In this document: positions 9,545 through 18,077 of the stretch, piece by piece
Position numbering within the stretch: the stretch's first letter is position 1
Layout of the letters: every line of letters starts with the position of its first letter
Assembly (NCBI GenBank): GCA_964414425.1
Contig: CAYPWL010000013.1
Coordinates: forward strand, 14,540 to 78,539
Direction of reading: 5' to 3'
Length of the DNA: 64,000 bases
Source: GYS-P2D sp964414425
GTDB taxonomy: Bacteria; Bacteroidota; Bacteroidia; Chitinophagales; Saprospiraceae
Position numbers and translations under genes: made by a program
Notes under the pieces: model-generated
Database searches by the model: none
What the model was told of the DNA's origin: nothing
What the model saw: only the letters and a program-made list of their open reading frames with translations

Positions 9545-10414
9545 TTAAATACCCGTACCGATAAGTACGATTGCAATTATACCAAATACTAATCCAACTA
9601 TCTTAAGCAGATTTAGCTGTTCTTTATAAATGATAGCACCGATCAGCGTAATTGTAACCAGTATGGAGACATTATTTAATGGAAATAAAACAGAGCCATC
9701 CCAGCCTTGCTCCAAAAGATAGATGAGAAGGTAGATGGTGAGATAATTAGGCAAACCCAGAATGACGCCTCCAAACACGTCTTTCAATCCAAACTTGGAT
9801 CTACCCATCAATAGCCTATAAAAGACTATGACCACACCTATTACCCCCGCCAAGCCAAATGAAGTCGACGTGAATAATACCCCGTCTCCATCAACTTGTC
9901 CTGACACCTCTACATAGAACAAGATGATCTCTATCAAACCGCTCATGACAAATACTATTATAGGTAATGCCATGATCCACTTATTTTTAAGAGTGAAACC
10001 ATCCGATTTACTCGGGTAGTTTACCAAGATGACGGTCAAGATAGCCGCCACAAAGCCGATCAGTCTGTGATTGGTCAATAGCTCATCATAGAAGATGATC
10101 GGAAATGCTCCTGAGATCAGTAGTGACATCTTGTGCATAATTCCGGTCAAGGTTAGCCCAGCACGCTGGTATGACAAAGCCATGAGGTTAAACCCGATTA
10201 TAAATAACAGACTCATCGCAATTGCACTTCCAAACCATGGTCTTATGTAAAAATCCACAGGAACAGACTGCACACCCAAGTATAGTGATGAGCTCACTAC
10301 ACAAGTGAAATAGTTCACCACGATAGCATTGAGATTATCTACTTTGTATTTGTCAAAATACTTGAAAATGATCGCCAAGGCCACATTGCACAACACCAAA
10401 AGGAGAAATATCAT
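9545..10414 (-). CDS. EamA/DMT-superfamily transporter
   Basis: This 289-aa, highly hydrophobic protein has about ten membrane segments arranged as two homologous halves, the layout of the drug/metabolite transporter (EamA) superfamily. Features include the N-terminal hydrophobic start, an LTGIMHKMSLLISGAFPII segment typical of the fourth helix, and a closing LLKIVGLVFGIIAIVLIG helix. The substrate is unknown; relatives export metabolites or amino acids. It is the first gene of the minus-strand operon leading to the lipoprotein and the T9SS protein, and is divergent from the TSUP gene (70 bp). Confidence 0.85.
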   Translation of the reverse strand: MIFLLLVLCNVALAIIFKYFDKYKVDNLNAIVVNYFTCVVSSSLYLGVQSVPVDFYIRPWFGSAIAMSLLFIIGFNLMALSYQRAGLTLTGIMHKMSLLISGAFPIIFYDELLTNHRLIGFVAAILTVILVNYPSKSDGFTLKNKWIMALPIIVFVMSGLIEIILFYVEVSGQVDGDGVLFTSTSFGLAGVIGVVIVFYRLLMGRSKFGLKDVFGGVILGLPNYLTIYLLIYLLEQGWDGSVLFPLNNVSILVTITLIGAIIYKEQLNLLKIVGLVFGIIAIVLIGTGI

Positions 10415-10434
10415 AATCTAAGTGAGTATTCGGT

Positions 10435-10465
10435 TTTGGCAAGATAGGATATCATAGTTTCTTTG
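10435..10465 (+). promoter_or_regulatory. candidate Bacteroidota promoter for TSUP gene
   Basis: TTTG (10435-10438) and TTTCTTTG (10458-10465, seven of eight matches to the -7 consensus TAnnTTTG) are 19 bp apart, the usual spacing of Bacteroidota -33/-7 boxes. Transcription would start about 10470, just before the Shine-Dalgarno sequence. Confidence 0.4.
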
Positions 10466-10473
10466 TGGGTATG

Positions 10474-10480
10474 AGGAGGA
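10474..10480 (+). promoter_or_regulatory. strong Shine-Dalgarno sequence before TSUP gene
   Basis: AGGAGGA lies four bases before ATG 10485. Such a full anti-SD match is unusual beside the weak or absent SDs of most genes in this window, and it fixes the start of the TSUP gene. Confidence 0.6.
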
Positions 10481-10484
10481 ACTT

Positions 10485-11213
10485 ATGGCAGGATTAAGCG
10501 TCGCAGCAATTATAGCGGCAGTCCTAATAGGATTTTCTAAAGCAGGAATAAAGGGTATATCAGCTTTTTCTGTCACATTACTCGCTCTGGCGTATGGTGC
10601 TAAAAGTTCTACGGGAATCATGCTACCCTTACTTGTTGCTGGTGATATAGCCGCAGTGATCTATTACAATAAGAAGTGTAACTGGTCATTACTACTCAAA
10701 TTATTACCATATGTAGCGATTGGCGTGATTATCGGCGCTTTTATAGGTGATCAGATGCCCGAAGCACTATTTAAAAAGTGTATGGCAGCAATCATCATCA
10801 TTAGCGTTTCCCTGATGGTTTGGTATGAGCGTTCAACTATACAACTCGAGAGCCGATCTACTTGCTTAGGGGTGATATTAGGCCTTCTTGCGGGTATCAC
10901 GACCATGATCGGCAACTTAGCTGGGGCATTCTCTAATCTTTTCTTCTTGAGTATGCGATTAACTAAAGAGACCTTTATTGGTACCGCTGCATGGCTATTT
11001 TTTGTGATCAACATCTTTAAGTTACCGTTTCACGTATTTATGTGGGGGACTATTGACATGAGCAGTCTCTATATTGGCTTAACCCTGCTACCCTTTCTCG
11101 CATTAGGATTTATAGGAGGTCTTAAGTTGATTCATGTTTTTAATGACAAGGGCTACAGATACTTCATCATCGTCATGACCCTTATCGGCGCCTTGGTCAT
11201 GTTGATAAGTTAA
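10485..11213 (+). CDS. TauE/SafE (TSUP) family membrane transporter
   Basis: This 242-aa polytopic membrane protein has the N-terminal GFSKAGIKG motif and the repeated half-structure of the TauE/SafE sulfite exporter family; the second half contains ATMIGNLAGAF-like and GTAAWLFFVIN segments. Family members export sulfite, sulfonates or other small anions and may form a safety valve for sulfur metabolites. Seven or eight membrane spans are predicted by eye. The start is well supported by the AGGAGGA SD. It converges with the Fur-family gene with only 5 bp between stops. Confidence 0.88.
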   Translation: MAGLSVAAIIAAVLIGFSKAGIKGISAFSVTLLALAYGAKSSTGIMLPLLVAGDIAAVIYYNKKCNWSLLLKLLPYVAIGVIIGAFIGDQMPEALFKKCMAAIIIISVSLMVWYERSTIQLESRSTCLGVILGLLAGITTMIGNLAGAFSNLFFLSMRLTKETFIGTAAWLFFVINIFKLPFHVFMWGTIDMSSLYIGLTLLPFLALGFIGGLKLIHVFNDKGYRYFIIVMTLIGALVMLIS

Positions 11214-11236
11214 AAGCATTAAGCTGCACAGCTTTT
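11212..11236 (+). terminator. terminator-like hairpin overlapping the Fur-family gene 3' end
   Basis: AAAAGC (11212-11217) pairs with GCTTTT (11231-11236), and inside it AAGCTG-CA-CAGCTT is a perfect stem. It begins at the TSUP stop codon and runs into the last codons of the convergent Fur-family gene. The stem is short and the T-run has only four bases, so this is a moderate candidate. Confidence 0.4.
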
Positions 11237-11635
11237 ACAGACTCCCTTCAAGATGAGATTGGCCTCTTCTACTTGATAGCCAGGTATGTTGATAGGCGGT
11301 ATGTGCTGATCTAAGCATTCCATAACTCCACATTGAGAGCATTTGAAATGCATGTGATTGTGGTAATGGTCATCCGCATCACAAGTATCGTGACACAAAC
11401 CGTAAGTTACCACGCCACTATCATCAGGAATCTTGTGCAATACTCCATTTTCGGTAAATGCATTTAAGATGCGATACAGGGTTACACGATCGGAGTCTTT
11501 CAGTTCACTCTGTAAGTCTTTAATCGACAAGGTGCGTTTCTCACGTGTAAAGAATTCTAAAACATCAATCCTTCCATCTGTTATCCGGAGCTTATGATTT
11601 TTAAGAATATTCTTGATCTCACTATATAGGGCCAT
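11219..11635 (-). CDS. Fur-family transcriptional regulator
   Basis: This 138-aa protein has a winged-helix N-terminus (about residues 5-75, with DRVTLYRILNAF as the recognition region). The dimerisation domain carries a His/Asp-rich metal site (HDTCDADDHYHNHMHF, residues 82-97) and two structural-zinc cysteine pairs, C99-x2-C102 and C133-x2-C136. These are features of Fur/Zur/PerR regulators. Zinc (Zur) or peroxide (PerR) sensing cannot be separated from iron sensing by eye. A perfect Bacteroidota -7 box lies upstream. It is a single gene, convergent with the TSUP gene. Confidence 0.9.
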   Translation of the reverse strand: MALYSEIKNILKNHKLRITDGRIDVLEFFTREKRTLSIKDLQSELKDSDRVTLYRILNAFTENGVLHKIPDDSGVVTYGLCHDTCDADDHYHNHMHFKCSQCGVMECLDQHIPPINIPGYQVEEANLILKGVCKSCAA

Positions 11636-11663
11636 AATCTATACTTATCTATCCTGTTTGTTG

Positions 11664-11671
11664 CAAAAATA
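11664..11671 (-). promoter_or_regulatory. candidate -7 promoter box of Fur-family gene
   Basis: On the minus strand the bases read TATTTTTG, a full match to the Bacteroidota -7 consensus TAnnTTTG, 29 bp before the ATG. No clear -33 TTG was found at the right distance. Confidence 0.35.
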
Positions 11672-11754
11672 GGCTTTGTGCATCATTTCTCACGTAATTC
11701 ATAGTATATATGGGCTGAAATTAGCTATTTCATAAAGGATATCGTTCTTGCTAC

Positions 11755-12127
11755 ATGAAGCATCTAATCATTGTGATTACACTCTTAGGTATCTAAGCCT
11801 GCTCATCACCCTTATCCGAAGACGAGGAGTTTGAACTAATTGGAAGTTGGCAATTGGTAGAGTTCTGTTTTAGCCCAGGGTACGCATATTGTCCTATTCA
11901 GGCACCTACTTAGGAGCAGATTGTTCAATTTAGAGCAGATAGCACCTTCACCTTTACTGTAGGAGATATTTCTACGGTAGATATCTTCACTTGGACTTAA
12001 TGAATTTATAGATGCTCTCGGAGAAACTAACCAAAGACGTTTTATCCTTGAGTCCATTAGTGCATGTAGACTCGATTTGGAGCCAACCTGTTTTGAGGAG
12101 TGCCGAGAACACTATGTAAGATTATAA
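11755..12127 (+). pseudogene. decayed small lipoprotein gene (lipocalin-like)
   Basis: From ATG 11755 the frame encodes a signal peptide and lipobox region (MKHLIIVITLLGI-stop-AC). It continues with FELIGSWQLVEF and EQIVQFRADSTFTF, which look like the start of a lipocalin-like or META-type small lipoprotein. It is broken by TAA at 11794, TAG at 11911 and TAA-TGA at 11998. The coding sense resumes one frame over as NEFIDALGETNQRRFILES to CREHYVRL and ends at TAA 12125-12127. Both premature stops are one C-to-T change from Gln codons (CAA, CAG). It is the only content of the otherwise gene-free 11636-12133 stretch apart from the Fur-family gene promoter. The family call is tentative. Confidence 0.7.
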
Positions 12128-12133
12128 TAGCAG

Positions 12134-12997
12134 CTACGGCTTTTTCCTAACTGGTGCCATTAAACCCTCCTGAGTTACAGACGCCACAAGAATGCCATCT
12201 CTATTGAATATACTTCCCCGATTGAAGCCCAACAAATTAGAAGCACTTGGACTATCTAACACATAGAGAAGCCATTCGTCTACTCTAAATGGACGATGAA
12301 ACCACATAGCGTGATCGAGGCTTGCTAAGAAATAGGTGCCAAACTTAGCAACGTCCCTATGCGGTAGTAATGACGTCCCTAAGAGATTATAATCTGAAGC
12401 ATATGCCAGCACCTCCTGATGTGACCGCAGATCATCTGGCAACCGACCCTTAGCTTTTAGCCATACGTGCCTGAATGGTTCTTTCCTTTCTTGATTGAGA
12501 TAATCCGATTGCTCAACAGGACGAAACTCAATCGGGCGTTGATTACTTAAGGCTGCATATATCGCAGGATTGGACTCTTTAATAGATTCGATGAGCTGCA
12601 TATCTGACTTTAACTCTTCTGGAGGAGGCACATGAGGCATCTCGATCTGATGATCTAATCCTACTCGAGGCGTCTTAAATGATGCCGCCATATTGAATAT
12701 GGCTTTACCATATTGCTTGGCAGTAACTCGACGAGTTGTAAAACTGCCTCCATCCCTGAGAGTCTCCATATCATAGAGCACAGGCTTAGATACGTCACCT
12801 GCGAGGATGAAATATCCATGTAGAGAGTGTGCAACTCGATTATCCGGCACGGTCTCATAGGCCGCATGGAGTGCCTGCCCAAGTACTTGCCCACCAAACA
12901 CCCTACCCCAGGGAGCCTGATAGTTCTGTCCTCGATATAAGTTGAGATCAATCTCTTCTAAGTCCAATAGTTGCAATAGCTCATCGATGGTATTCAT
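12134..12997 (-). CDS. tesB: acyl-CoA thioesterase II
   Basis: This 287-aa double-hotdog thioesterase hydrolyses acyl-CoA to free fatty acid and CoA. Its N-terminus (YRGQNYQAPWGRVFGGQVLG) is the classic TesB signature. The catalytic residues corresponding to E. coli Asp204 and Gln278 are present as D202 (YASDYNLLG) and Q276 (SVTQEGLM). The E. coli Thr228 position appears to be Ser226 (LASLDHAMWFH), a conservative change. The length equals the family norm. It is the second gene of an operon, 10 bp behind the endonuclease/exonuclease/phosphatase gene, and lies opposite fadH, another acyl-CoA enzyme. Confidence 0.95.
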   Translation of the reverse strand: MNTIDELLQLLDLEEIDLNLYRGQNYQAPWGRVFGGQVLGQALHAAYETVPDNRVAHSLHGYFILAGDVSKPVLYDMETLRDGGSFTTRRVTAKQYGKAIFNMAASFKTPRVGLDHQIEMPHVPPPEELKSDMQLIESIKESNPAIYAALSNQRPIEFRPVEQSDYLNQERKEPFRHVWLKAKGRLPDDLRSHQEVLAYASDYNLLGTSLLPHRDVAKFGTYFLASLDHAMWFHRPFRVDEWLLYVLDSPSASNLLGFNRGSIFNRDGILVASVTQEGLMAPVRKKP

Positions 12998-13007
12998 GCT
13001 ATCTTAT

Positions 13008-13934
13008 TTAATTTTCAGACTGCAAGGATAAAACAATCTCGATTGGAAAATGGTCAGAACCTATTTCAGGGCCCCGTCGTAAGCAACTATGCTCAATTGA
13101 TTTACTTACTAAGCAATGATCAATGGGGATACCCAAAGGCATTAACCCAACAGGAAAAGTCGGAGATATATCGCATCGAGTCTCCTCGAGTCGGAGAAGC
13201 TCACGTAGTCTGGTATAATCATGAGCATAAGGCGTCATATTGTAGTCGCCTATTAAGACCAGATTTTTATGATTCTTGTACCGTTGAATCAGTTGGTTAA
13301 CTTGATGATTTCTCATCAGGGTATTGTTCATACCTATTGGATTTTCTAAGTGGATAGAGGTAATGGTTAGTGCCTTTTCTGCTATGACTAATTCAGCTTC
13401 TATCATCGGAAAATCTCGGTCAGTGACATCAAATATTTCGTAAGACTCGATGGCATGCTTACTCCAAAATGCTATACCAAAATTATGTGTGCGAATCTGC
13501 TTGATCTGATGTGGATACGTCTCAATAAATGCCGCGCTTAGCTTATAATCCCACGACGGAGTATACTCTACAAGTGCTACGAAGTCAGCATCAGATCTCT
13601 CAATGTAGTTTTTAACACGTTCGTACTCGTGATTGGACGATAGCAGATTAATGGATAGCATCTTAACCGATTTATCCGAGTGAAAGCTCTTATCGTAATC
13701 ATATTGGTATGTATCAGTAATAGCGTGGACAAGCCATAGTCCTAATAATAGTCCAAAAGCCGTAAGGATGTATTTCTTGTAAAAGCACAAAGCAGCAGAA
13801 AATGCAATTAGAAGAAAAGCTATTTGCACTCTGAAACTGGCCAATAGGTCCAGAATCCACCAAACCTCTTCAAAAAGATTGCTCACAGCCAATATGACCA
13901 GAATAGACCATCCTATTAAAATGAGTTCTTTCAT
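13008..13934 (-). CDS. membrane-anchored endonuclease/exonuclease/phosphatase family protein
   Basis: This protein is about 308 aa. Three hydrophobic segments occupy residues about 4-75, followed by an EEP (DNase I-like) domain with the family landmarks LSINLLSSNHEYERV, a central HLENPIG, GDYNMTPYAHDY and the C-terminal GSDHFPIEIVLSL (catalytic D-H). Family members cleave phosphodiesters or phosphoesters of nucleic acids, inositol phosphates or lipids, and the substrate here is unknown. A GTG at 13946 could extend it by four residues, but ATG 13934 leads directly into MKEL and the first helix and is preferred. It precedes tesB by 10 bp. Confidence 0.85.
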   Translation of the reverse strand: MKELILIGWSILVILAVSNLFEEVWWILDLLASFRVQIAFLLIAFSAALCFYKKYILTAFGLLLGLWLVHAITDTYQYDYDKSFHSDKSVKMLSINLLSSNHEYERVKNYIERSDADFVALVEYTPSWDYKLSAAFIETYPHQIKQIRTHNFGIAFWSKHAIESYEIFDVTDRDFPMIEAELVIAEKALTITSIHLENPIGMNNTLMRNHQVNQLIQRYKNHKNLVLIGDYNMTPYAHDYTRLRELLRLEETRCDISPTFPVGLMPLGIPIDHCLVSKSIEHSCLRRGPEIGSDHFPIEIVLSLQSEN

Positions 13935-14028
13935 GTCTGAGACCACGTATGATGAGACAATAATATGCCAATATTAGCCAAACCTACTCCAAGGTCGGGT
14001 GTTACTTTAGCATATATAAACACGAATT

Positions 14029-16062
14029 ATGAATAGATACCCACATTTGCTTAAGCCATTAGATTTAGGATTTACAACCTTAAAAAATCGGGTCTTAATG
14101 GGATCTATGCATACGGGACTGGAAGAAGTCCCAGGTGGATTTGACCGAATGGCAGCATTTTACGCCGAGCGAGCCCGTGGACAGGTCGGCCTCATCGTAA
14201 CTGGGGGTATAGCACCCAACAAAGAAGGAAATGCGATGCCCTTTGGTAATTCGATGGATAACGAAGAAGAAGCAGCCAAGCATAAGGTGATCACTGATGC
14301 GGTACATAAAGAAGGGGGCAAAATCTGCATGCAGATCCTTCATGTAGGGAGATATGGATACTCCGAAGCCAATGTATCTGCGAGTGACACGAAGGCTCCG
14401 ATTAGCCCATTTCCAGCTAAAGCACTTACTGTCGATGGTATCGAACGTACCATAGAAGCATATGCTCACAGTGCAGCACTCGCCCAAAGCGCAGGATATG
14501 ATGGTGTTGAGATTATGGGTTCAGAGGGATACCTCATTAATCAGTTCATCGTATCTAAGACCAATCGTCGCACCGACGAATGGGGAGGTTCTTATGAAAA
14601 CAGAATCAAGTTTCCAATAGAGATCGTACGCCGTACTCGTGAGCGTGTAGGACCAAACTTTATAATTATCTACAGACTTTCTATGCTCGACCTTGTAGAT
14701 GATGGTAGTACGTGGGAAGAAGTAGTTCATCTCGCTAAAGAAATAGAAGCGGCAGGTGCGACTATTATCAATACTGGTATTGGCTGGCATGAGGCTCGTA
14801 TCCCTACTATTGCGACTATGGTGCCGAGAGCTGGATTTGCATGGGTGACCAAGCGCATGATGGGTGAGGTTAATATCCCTCTGGTTACGACTAATCGGAT
14901 TAACATGCCTGATGTAGCTGAGCAAGTCTTAGCCGATGGATGTGCTGATATGATCAGTATGGCAAGACCATTTCTCGCAGATGAAAACTTAGTACAAAAA
15001 GCTATCGACGGTAGAGAGGACGAGATCAATACATGTATCGGATGCAACCAGGCTTGTCTGGATCATACCTTCCAGATGAAGGTATGTTCATGCTTAGTTA
15101 ATCCACGTGCATGTCATGAGACAGAACTAAACTATATCAATACTACTAACCCCAAGAAAATAGCAGTTATAGGCGCCGGTCCTGCAGGACTCAGTGCATC
15201 GACGATAGCCGCACAACGAGGACATCAAGTTGATTTATATGATGCAGCAGCAGAGATCGGAGGACAGTTTAACATGGCTAAGAAGATTCCGGGCAAGGAA
15301 GAATTCTACGAAACGATACGATACTTCGGAAAACAGATAGAACTGCACAATGTAAATCTTCAGCTCAATACCCGAGTGAGTGCCGATGACTTAGTCAGCC
15401 AGGGTTATGATCACGTCATTGTATGTACAGGTGTTAATCCGAGACAACCAGAAATTGATGGTATTCACCATCCTAAGGCAGTCAGCTATATTGATGTCTT
15501 AACGGAGCGTGTTGAGATCGGTAAAAAAGTCGCAATCATTGGTGCGGGTGGTATTGGATTTGATATAGCAGAATATCTTGCCACAGAGAAAGATCACTCG
15601 CCTAGTATGAGCATACCTGCCTACATGGACGAATGGGGCGTTGATATGAATCATGAGAACCGTGGAAGCCTAAAAACACCTAACCCTGATGCTTCGCCTC
15701 GTGAGATCTATATGCTCAAGCGATCCAAAGGAAAGTTTGGCAAGAACTTAGGAAAAACTACCGGCTGGATACATCGCTCGAGTCTGAAGATGAAAAAGGT
15801 TAACATGGTGAATATGGCCTCATATCAAAAAATCGATGACCGAGGATTACACATCGTAACACCAGAAGGTCCGCAAACACTCGAGGTCGATCACGTGGTG
15901 ATCTGTACAGGTCAACTCTCCGAGCGGTCGTTAGCGGATGACTTACAATCCAAAGGATATAAAAGTGACCAAATACACCTCATCGGTGGAGCAGATGAAG
16001 CGGCAGAATTAGACGCTAAGCGTGCAATAGATCAAGGAGCCAAATTAGCGGCAGAGTTGTGA
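14029..16062 (+). CDS. fadH: NADPH-dependent 2,4-dienoyl-CoA reductase
   Basis: This 677-aa enzyme reduces 2,4-dienoyl-CoA during beta-oxidation of unsaturated fatty acids. The order is an FMN-binding old-yellow-enzyme TIM barrel (residues 1-about 330), the 4Fe-4S cysteines C336-x2-C339-x3-C343-x11-C355 (spacing as in E. coli FadH), then FAD (IAVIGAGPAGLSASTIAAQR) and NADPH (VAIIGAGGIGFDIAEYL) Rossmann domains. The substrate-site motif GIGWHEARIPT is present. The length is close to that of E. coli FadH. It is a single gene with its own upstream region, next to tesB, suggesting a local fatty-acid theme. Confidence 0.95.
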   Translation: MNRYPHLLKPLDLGFTTLKNRVLMGSMHTGLEEVPGGFDRMAAFYAERARGQVGLIVTGGIAPNKEGNAMPFGNSMDNEEEAAKHKVITDAVHKEGGKICMQILHVGRYGYSEANVSASDTKAPISPFPAKALTVDGIERTIEAYAHSAALAQSAGYDGVEIMGSEGYLINQFIVSKTNRRTDEWGGSYENRIKFPIEIVRRTRERVGPNFIIIYRLSMLDLVDDGSTWEEVVHLAKEIEAAGATIINTGIGWHEARIPTIATMVPRAGFAWVTKRMMGEVNIPLVTTNRINMPDVAEQVLADGCADMISMARPFLADENLVQKAIDGREDEINTCIGCNQACLDHTFQMKVCSCLVNPRACHETELNYINTTNPKKIAVIGAGPAGLSASTIAAQRGHQVDLYDAAAEIGGQFNMAKKIPGKEEFYETIRYFGKQIELHNVNLQLNTRVSADDLVSQGYDHVIVCTGVNPRQPEIDGIHHPKAVSYIDVLTERVEIGKKVAIIGAGGIGFDIAEYLATEKDHSPSMSIPAYMDEWGVDMNHENRGSLKTPNPDASPREIYMLKRSKGKFGKNLGKTTGWIHRSSLKMKKVNMVNMASYQKIDDRGLHIVTPEGPQTLEVDHVVICTGQLSERSLADDLQSKGYKSDQIHLIGGADEAAELDAKRAIDQGAKLAAEL

Positions 16063-16154
16063 CAAAAAGCTTCTGTTTAAACTAATGTGAGCATCTGGTA
16101 GAACTAAGCTCACCTTTGCTAAACGGTAATTCTAAGAATGACTTAGGGTAGGTT

Positions 16155-16820
16155 CTAATTCCTCCTACCGTTATAAAACACCAGACTGAGGCCAAAATAT
16201 GACAGAGACTCATTAGTGGCATCAGCATTGTTAAGATCGGAGGCTAATCGTTCAATATTATACTCTTGAAGATAAAATTGATAATATGGTCTAATCACAA
16301 AAGATACTCGGCTACTCTCTTGCAATATAAGATTCAGTTGGAATCGCAGCCCCCACTGCCCCTCGTCGATGATTGGGATTCTATTATTACCAATTACTCT
16401 GCCCACAGAATAGTTAGTCCTCGTTAGTGCAGCTCCAAAACCCACAGGTCTCAGATACTGATCTAATGATAGCGACCAGGTGCGTAAGTCATGGTTATAT
16501 TCTCGAGTGGTGAATACTTCATTATTCGGATTAAAGGATAGTGCCTGTCGATCACTGGATAAACTCTCCCACCCTAACTCAACACCTAACTTACCTACTC
16601 GATAACGAACACCCAATTGGATGCCGTGCATGAAGGACAGATTCCGAAAACCACTTTGAACCTCACCATTATTGGAGACGAAAGCATCCTGTGCAGCGTT
16701 GACTCCGTTAAACGCTCCAAAGATCGGGTTATACCCAATCTTAACATTGAACTGAGCATGGCCTGTAACATGGGTTATTACCAAAAACAGCAGGATACTT
16801 AAGGCTTTTACCACTCGCAT
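16155..16820 (-). CDS. outer-membrane beta-barrel-like protein, function unknown
   Basis: This 221-aa protein has a clear signal peptide (MRVVKALSILLFLVITHVTGHAQ), which decides for ATG 16820 over an in-frame ATG 15 codons upstream. The mature part alternates hydrophobic and polar residues and has aromatic-ended strands (GIQLGVRYRVGKLGVELGWE, WGLRFQLNLIL, FVIRPYYQFYL, YFGLSLVFYN), fitting an eight-stranded outer-membrane barrel of the OmpA/PorT-like type. No specific family is recognised. It is a single gene. The 92-bp gap to fadH holds only a 6-bp GTGAGC/GCTCAC inverted repeat. Confidence 0.7.
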   Translation of the reverse strand: MRVVKALSILLFLVITHVTGHAQFNVKIGYNPIFGAFNGVNAAQDAFVSNNGEVQSGFRNLSFMHGIQLGVRYRVGKLGVELGWESLSSDRQALSFNPNNEVFTTREYNHDLRTWSLSLDQYLRPVGFGAALTRTNYSVGRVIGNNRIPIIDEGQWGLRFQLNLILQESSRVSFVIRPYYQFYLQEYNIERLASDLNNADATNESLSYFGLSLVFYNGRRN

Positions 16821-16895
16821 ATTAAGTTCAAATATAATCCGATTATATAGTCTGAGGCATAACAAAAGAGCATATGATATTAGTAAATTAGCAAA

Positions 16896-17999
16896 ATGAG
16901 TCCGCAGGATTTACTTTATGAAATTGCTTTAACCAGGGTTCCGAATATCGGTGTTCGCCTGGCTAAAGTATTGATCGCACACTGTCGAGGAGCCCAAGCA
17001 GTATTTGAAGAGTCTAAAAAGAATCTCTTAAAGATTAATGGTATAGGACCTCGTCATGCCGAAAGCATCAGTCAATCCGACACGCTTCATGAAGCAGAAG
17101 CGAATATAAAGTTCTTGATAGACCATAACTGCCAGGTATCCTACTATCTCCATGATGATACCTATCCCCAGAGGCTCCTCCAATATGACGATGCTCCTGT
17201 CCTACTCTACTATCGAGGAACCAGCAATCTGAATGAAACCAGAACTGTCGGTATCGTCGGTACACGCAAACCTAATAACTATGGCAAAGCTCAAACAGAA
17301 CAGATCGTCGAAGCCTTGCAACACCTCAATGTGCAGATCATCAGTGGTTTGGCATATGGTATAGATAGTATCGCCCATCAATCATCAGTAGCACATCTCA
17401 TCGATAATATAGCTGTTATGGCAACAGGTCTCGACAATATCTATCCAGCACAGAATAGAAAACTTGCACAGCAAATACAGGAACACGGGTGTATACTCAC
17501 TGAATTTCCAATTAACACTCGTCCGGATCGAGAGAACTTCCCGCTGCGCAATAGAATCATCGCAGGCATCGCTGATGCAATACTAGTCATGCAATCCGCA
17601 AGTAAAGGTGGGTCACTGATTACAGCAGAATACGCTAATAGCTATCATAAGGATGTATTCGCACTGCCTGGTCGAGTCTCAGATGATATGTCCGCAGGAT
17701 GTAATAAACTGATCAAAACTAACAAGGCCCATCTCATGGAGTCCGCGCAAGATATCGCATATATCATGCGATGGGATGACGACTCTCTTCCCGCAAGTAA
17801 ACAGATTATGCTCTTTGATGAACTATCAGAAATCGAGCGGTCTATCGTAAGCTATCTAAAAGAGCATGAAGAAATATCGATTGATCAGATACATCACCAT
17901 ACGCAACTGAAGCCCTCAGAGTTGGCGAGCAACTTGCTCAACCTCGAGTTCAAAGGCGTGATCAGATCACTGCCAGGAAAGAAATACGCCATGTATTAA
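16896..17999 (+). CDS. dprA: DNA-processing protein DprA
   Basis: This 367-aa protein loads RecA onto incoming single-stranded DNA during natural transformation. It has an N-terminal helix-hairpin-helix region (LLKINGIGPRHAESI) and the Rossmann core with GIVGTRKPNNYGKAQTE, ISGLAYGIDSIAHQ, TGLDNIYPAQNRKLA and GSLITAEYA. It ends in a winged-helix DprA_WH domain (about residues 310-367, EEISIDQIHHHTQL). All conserved segments are intact. It lies 78 bp before the PafA-like gene on the same strand. Confidence 0.96.
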   Translation: MSPQDLLYEIALTRVPNIGVRLAKVLIAHCRGAQAVFEESKKNLLKINGIGPRHAESISQSDTLHEAEANIKFLIDHNCQVSYYLHDDTYPQRLLQYDDAPVLLYYRGTSNLNETRTVGIVGTRKPNNYGKAQTEQIVEALQHLNVQIISGLAYGIDSIAHQSSVAHLIDNIAVMATGLDNIYPAQNRKLAQQIQEHGCILTEFPINTRPDRENFPLRNRIIAGIADAILVMQSASKGGSLITAEYANSYHKDVFALPGRVSDDMSAGCNKLIKTNKAHLMESAQDIAYIMRWDDDSLPASKQIMLFDELSEIERSIVSYLKEHEEISIDQIHHHTQLKPSELASNLLNLEFKGVIRSLPGKKYAMY

Positions 18000-18052
18000 C
18001 AACCTTATAATGCTTCGATCAATTTATAGCCTGACAATTCACTTAAAAAAAG

Positions 18053-18060
18053 TTACTTTG
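18053..18060 (+). promoter_or_regulatory. candidate -7 box of PafA-like gene
   Basis: TTACTTTG matches seven of eight positions of TAnnTTTG, 17 bp before ATG 18078. A similar TTACTTTA precedes fadH. No convincing -33 box is seen, so confidence is low. Confidence 0.25.
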
Positions 18061-18077
18061 CCACATATAAATTCGGC

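Noticed and set aside
11755..12127. Stop-codon readthrough or recoding as the explanation for the interrupted lipoprotein gene
   Set aside because: TAA and TAG act as ordinary stops in surrounding genes, and a frameshift is also present; decay is simpler.
14095..14925. Minus-strand frames of 130 and 134 aa opposite fadH
   Set aside because: fadH is intact on the plus strand with all cofactor motifs; the opposite frames show no homology-like features.
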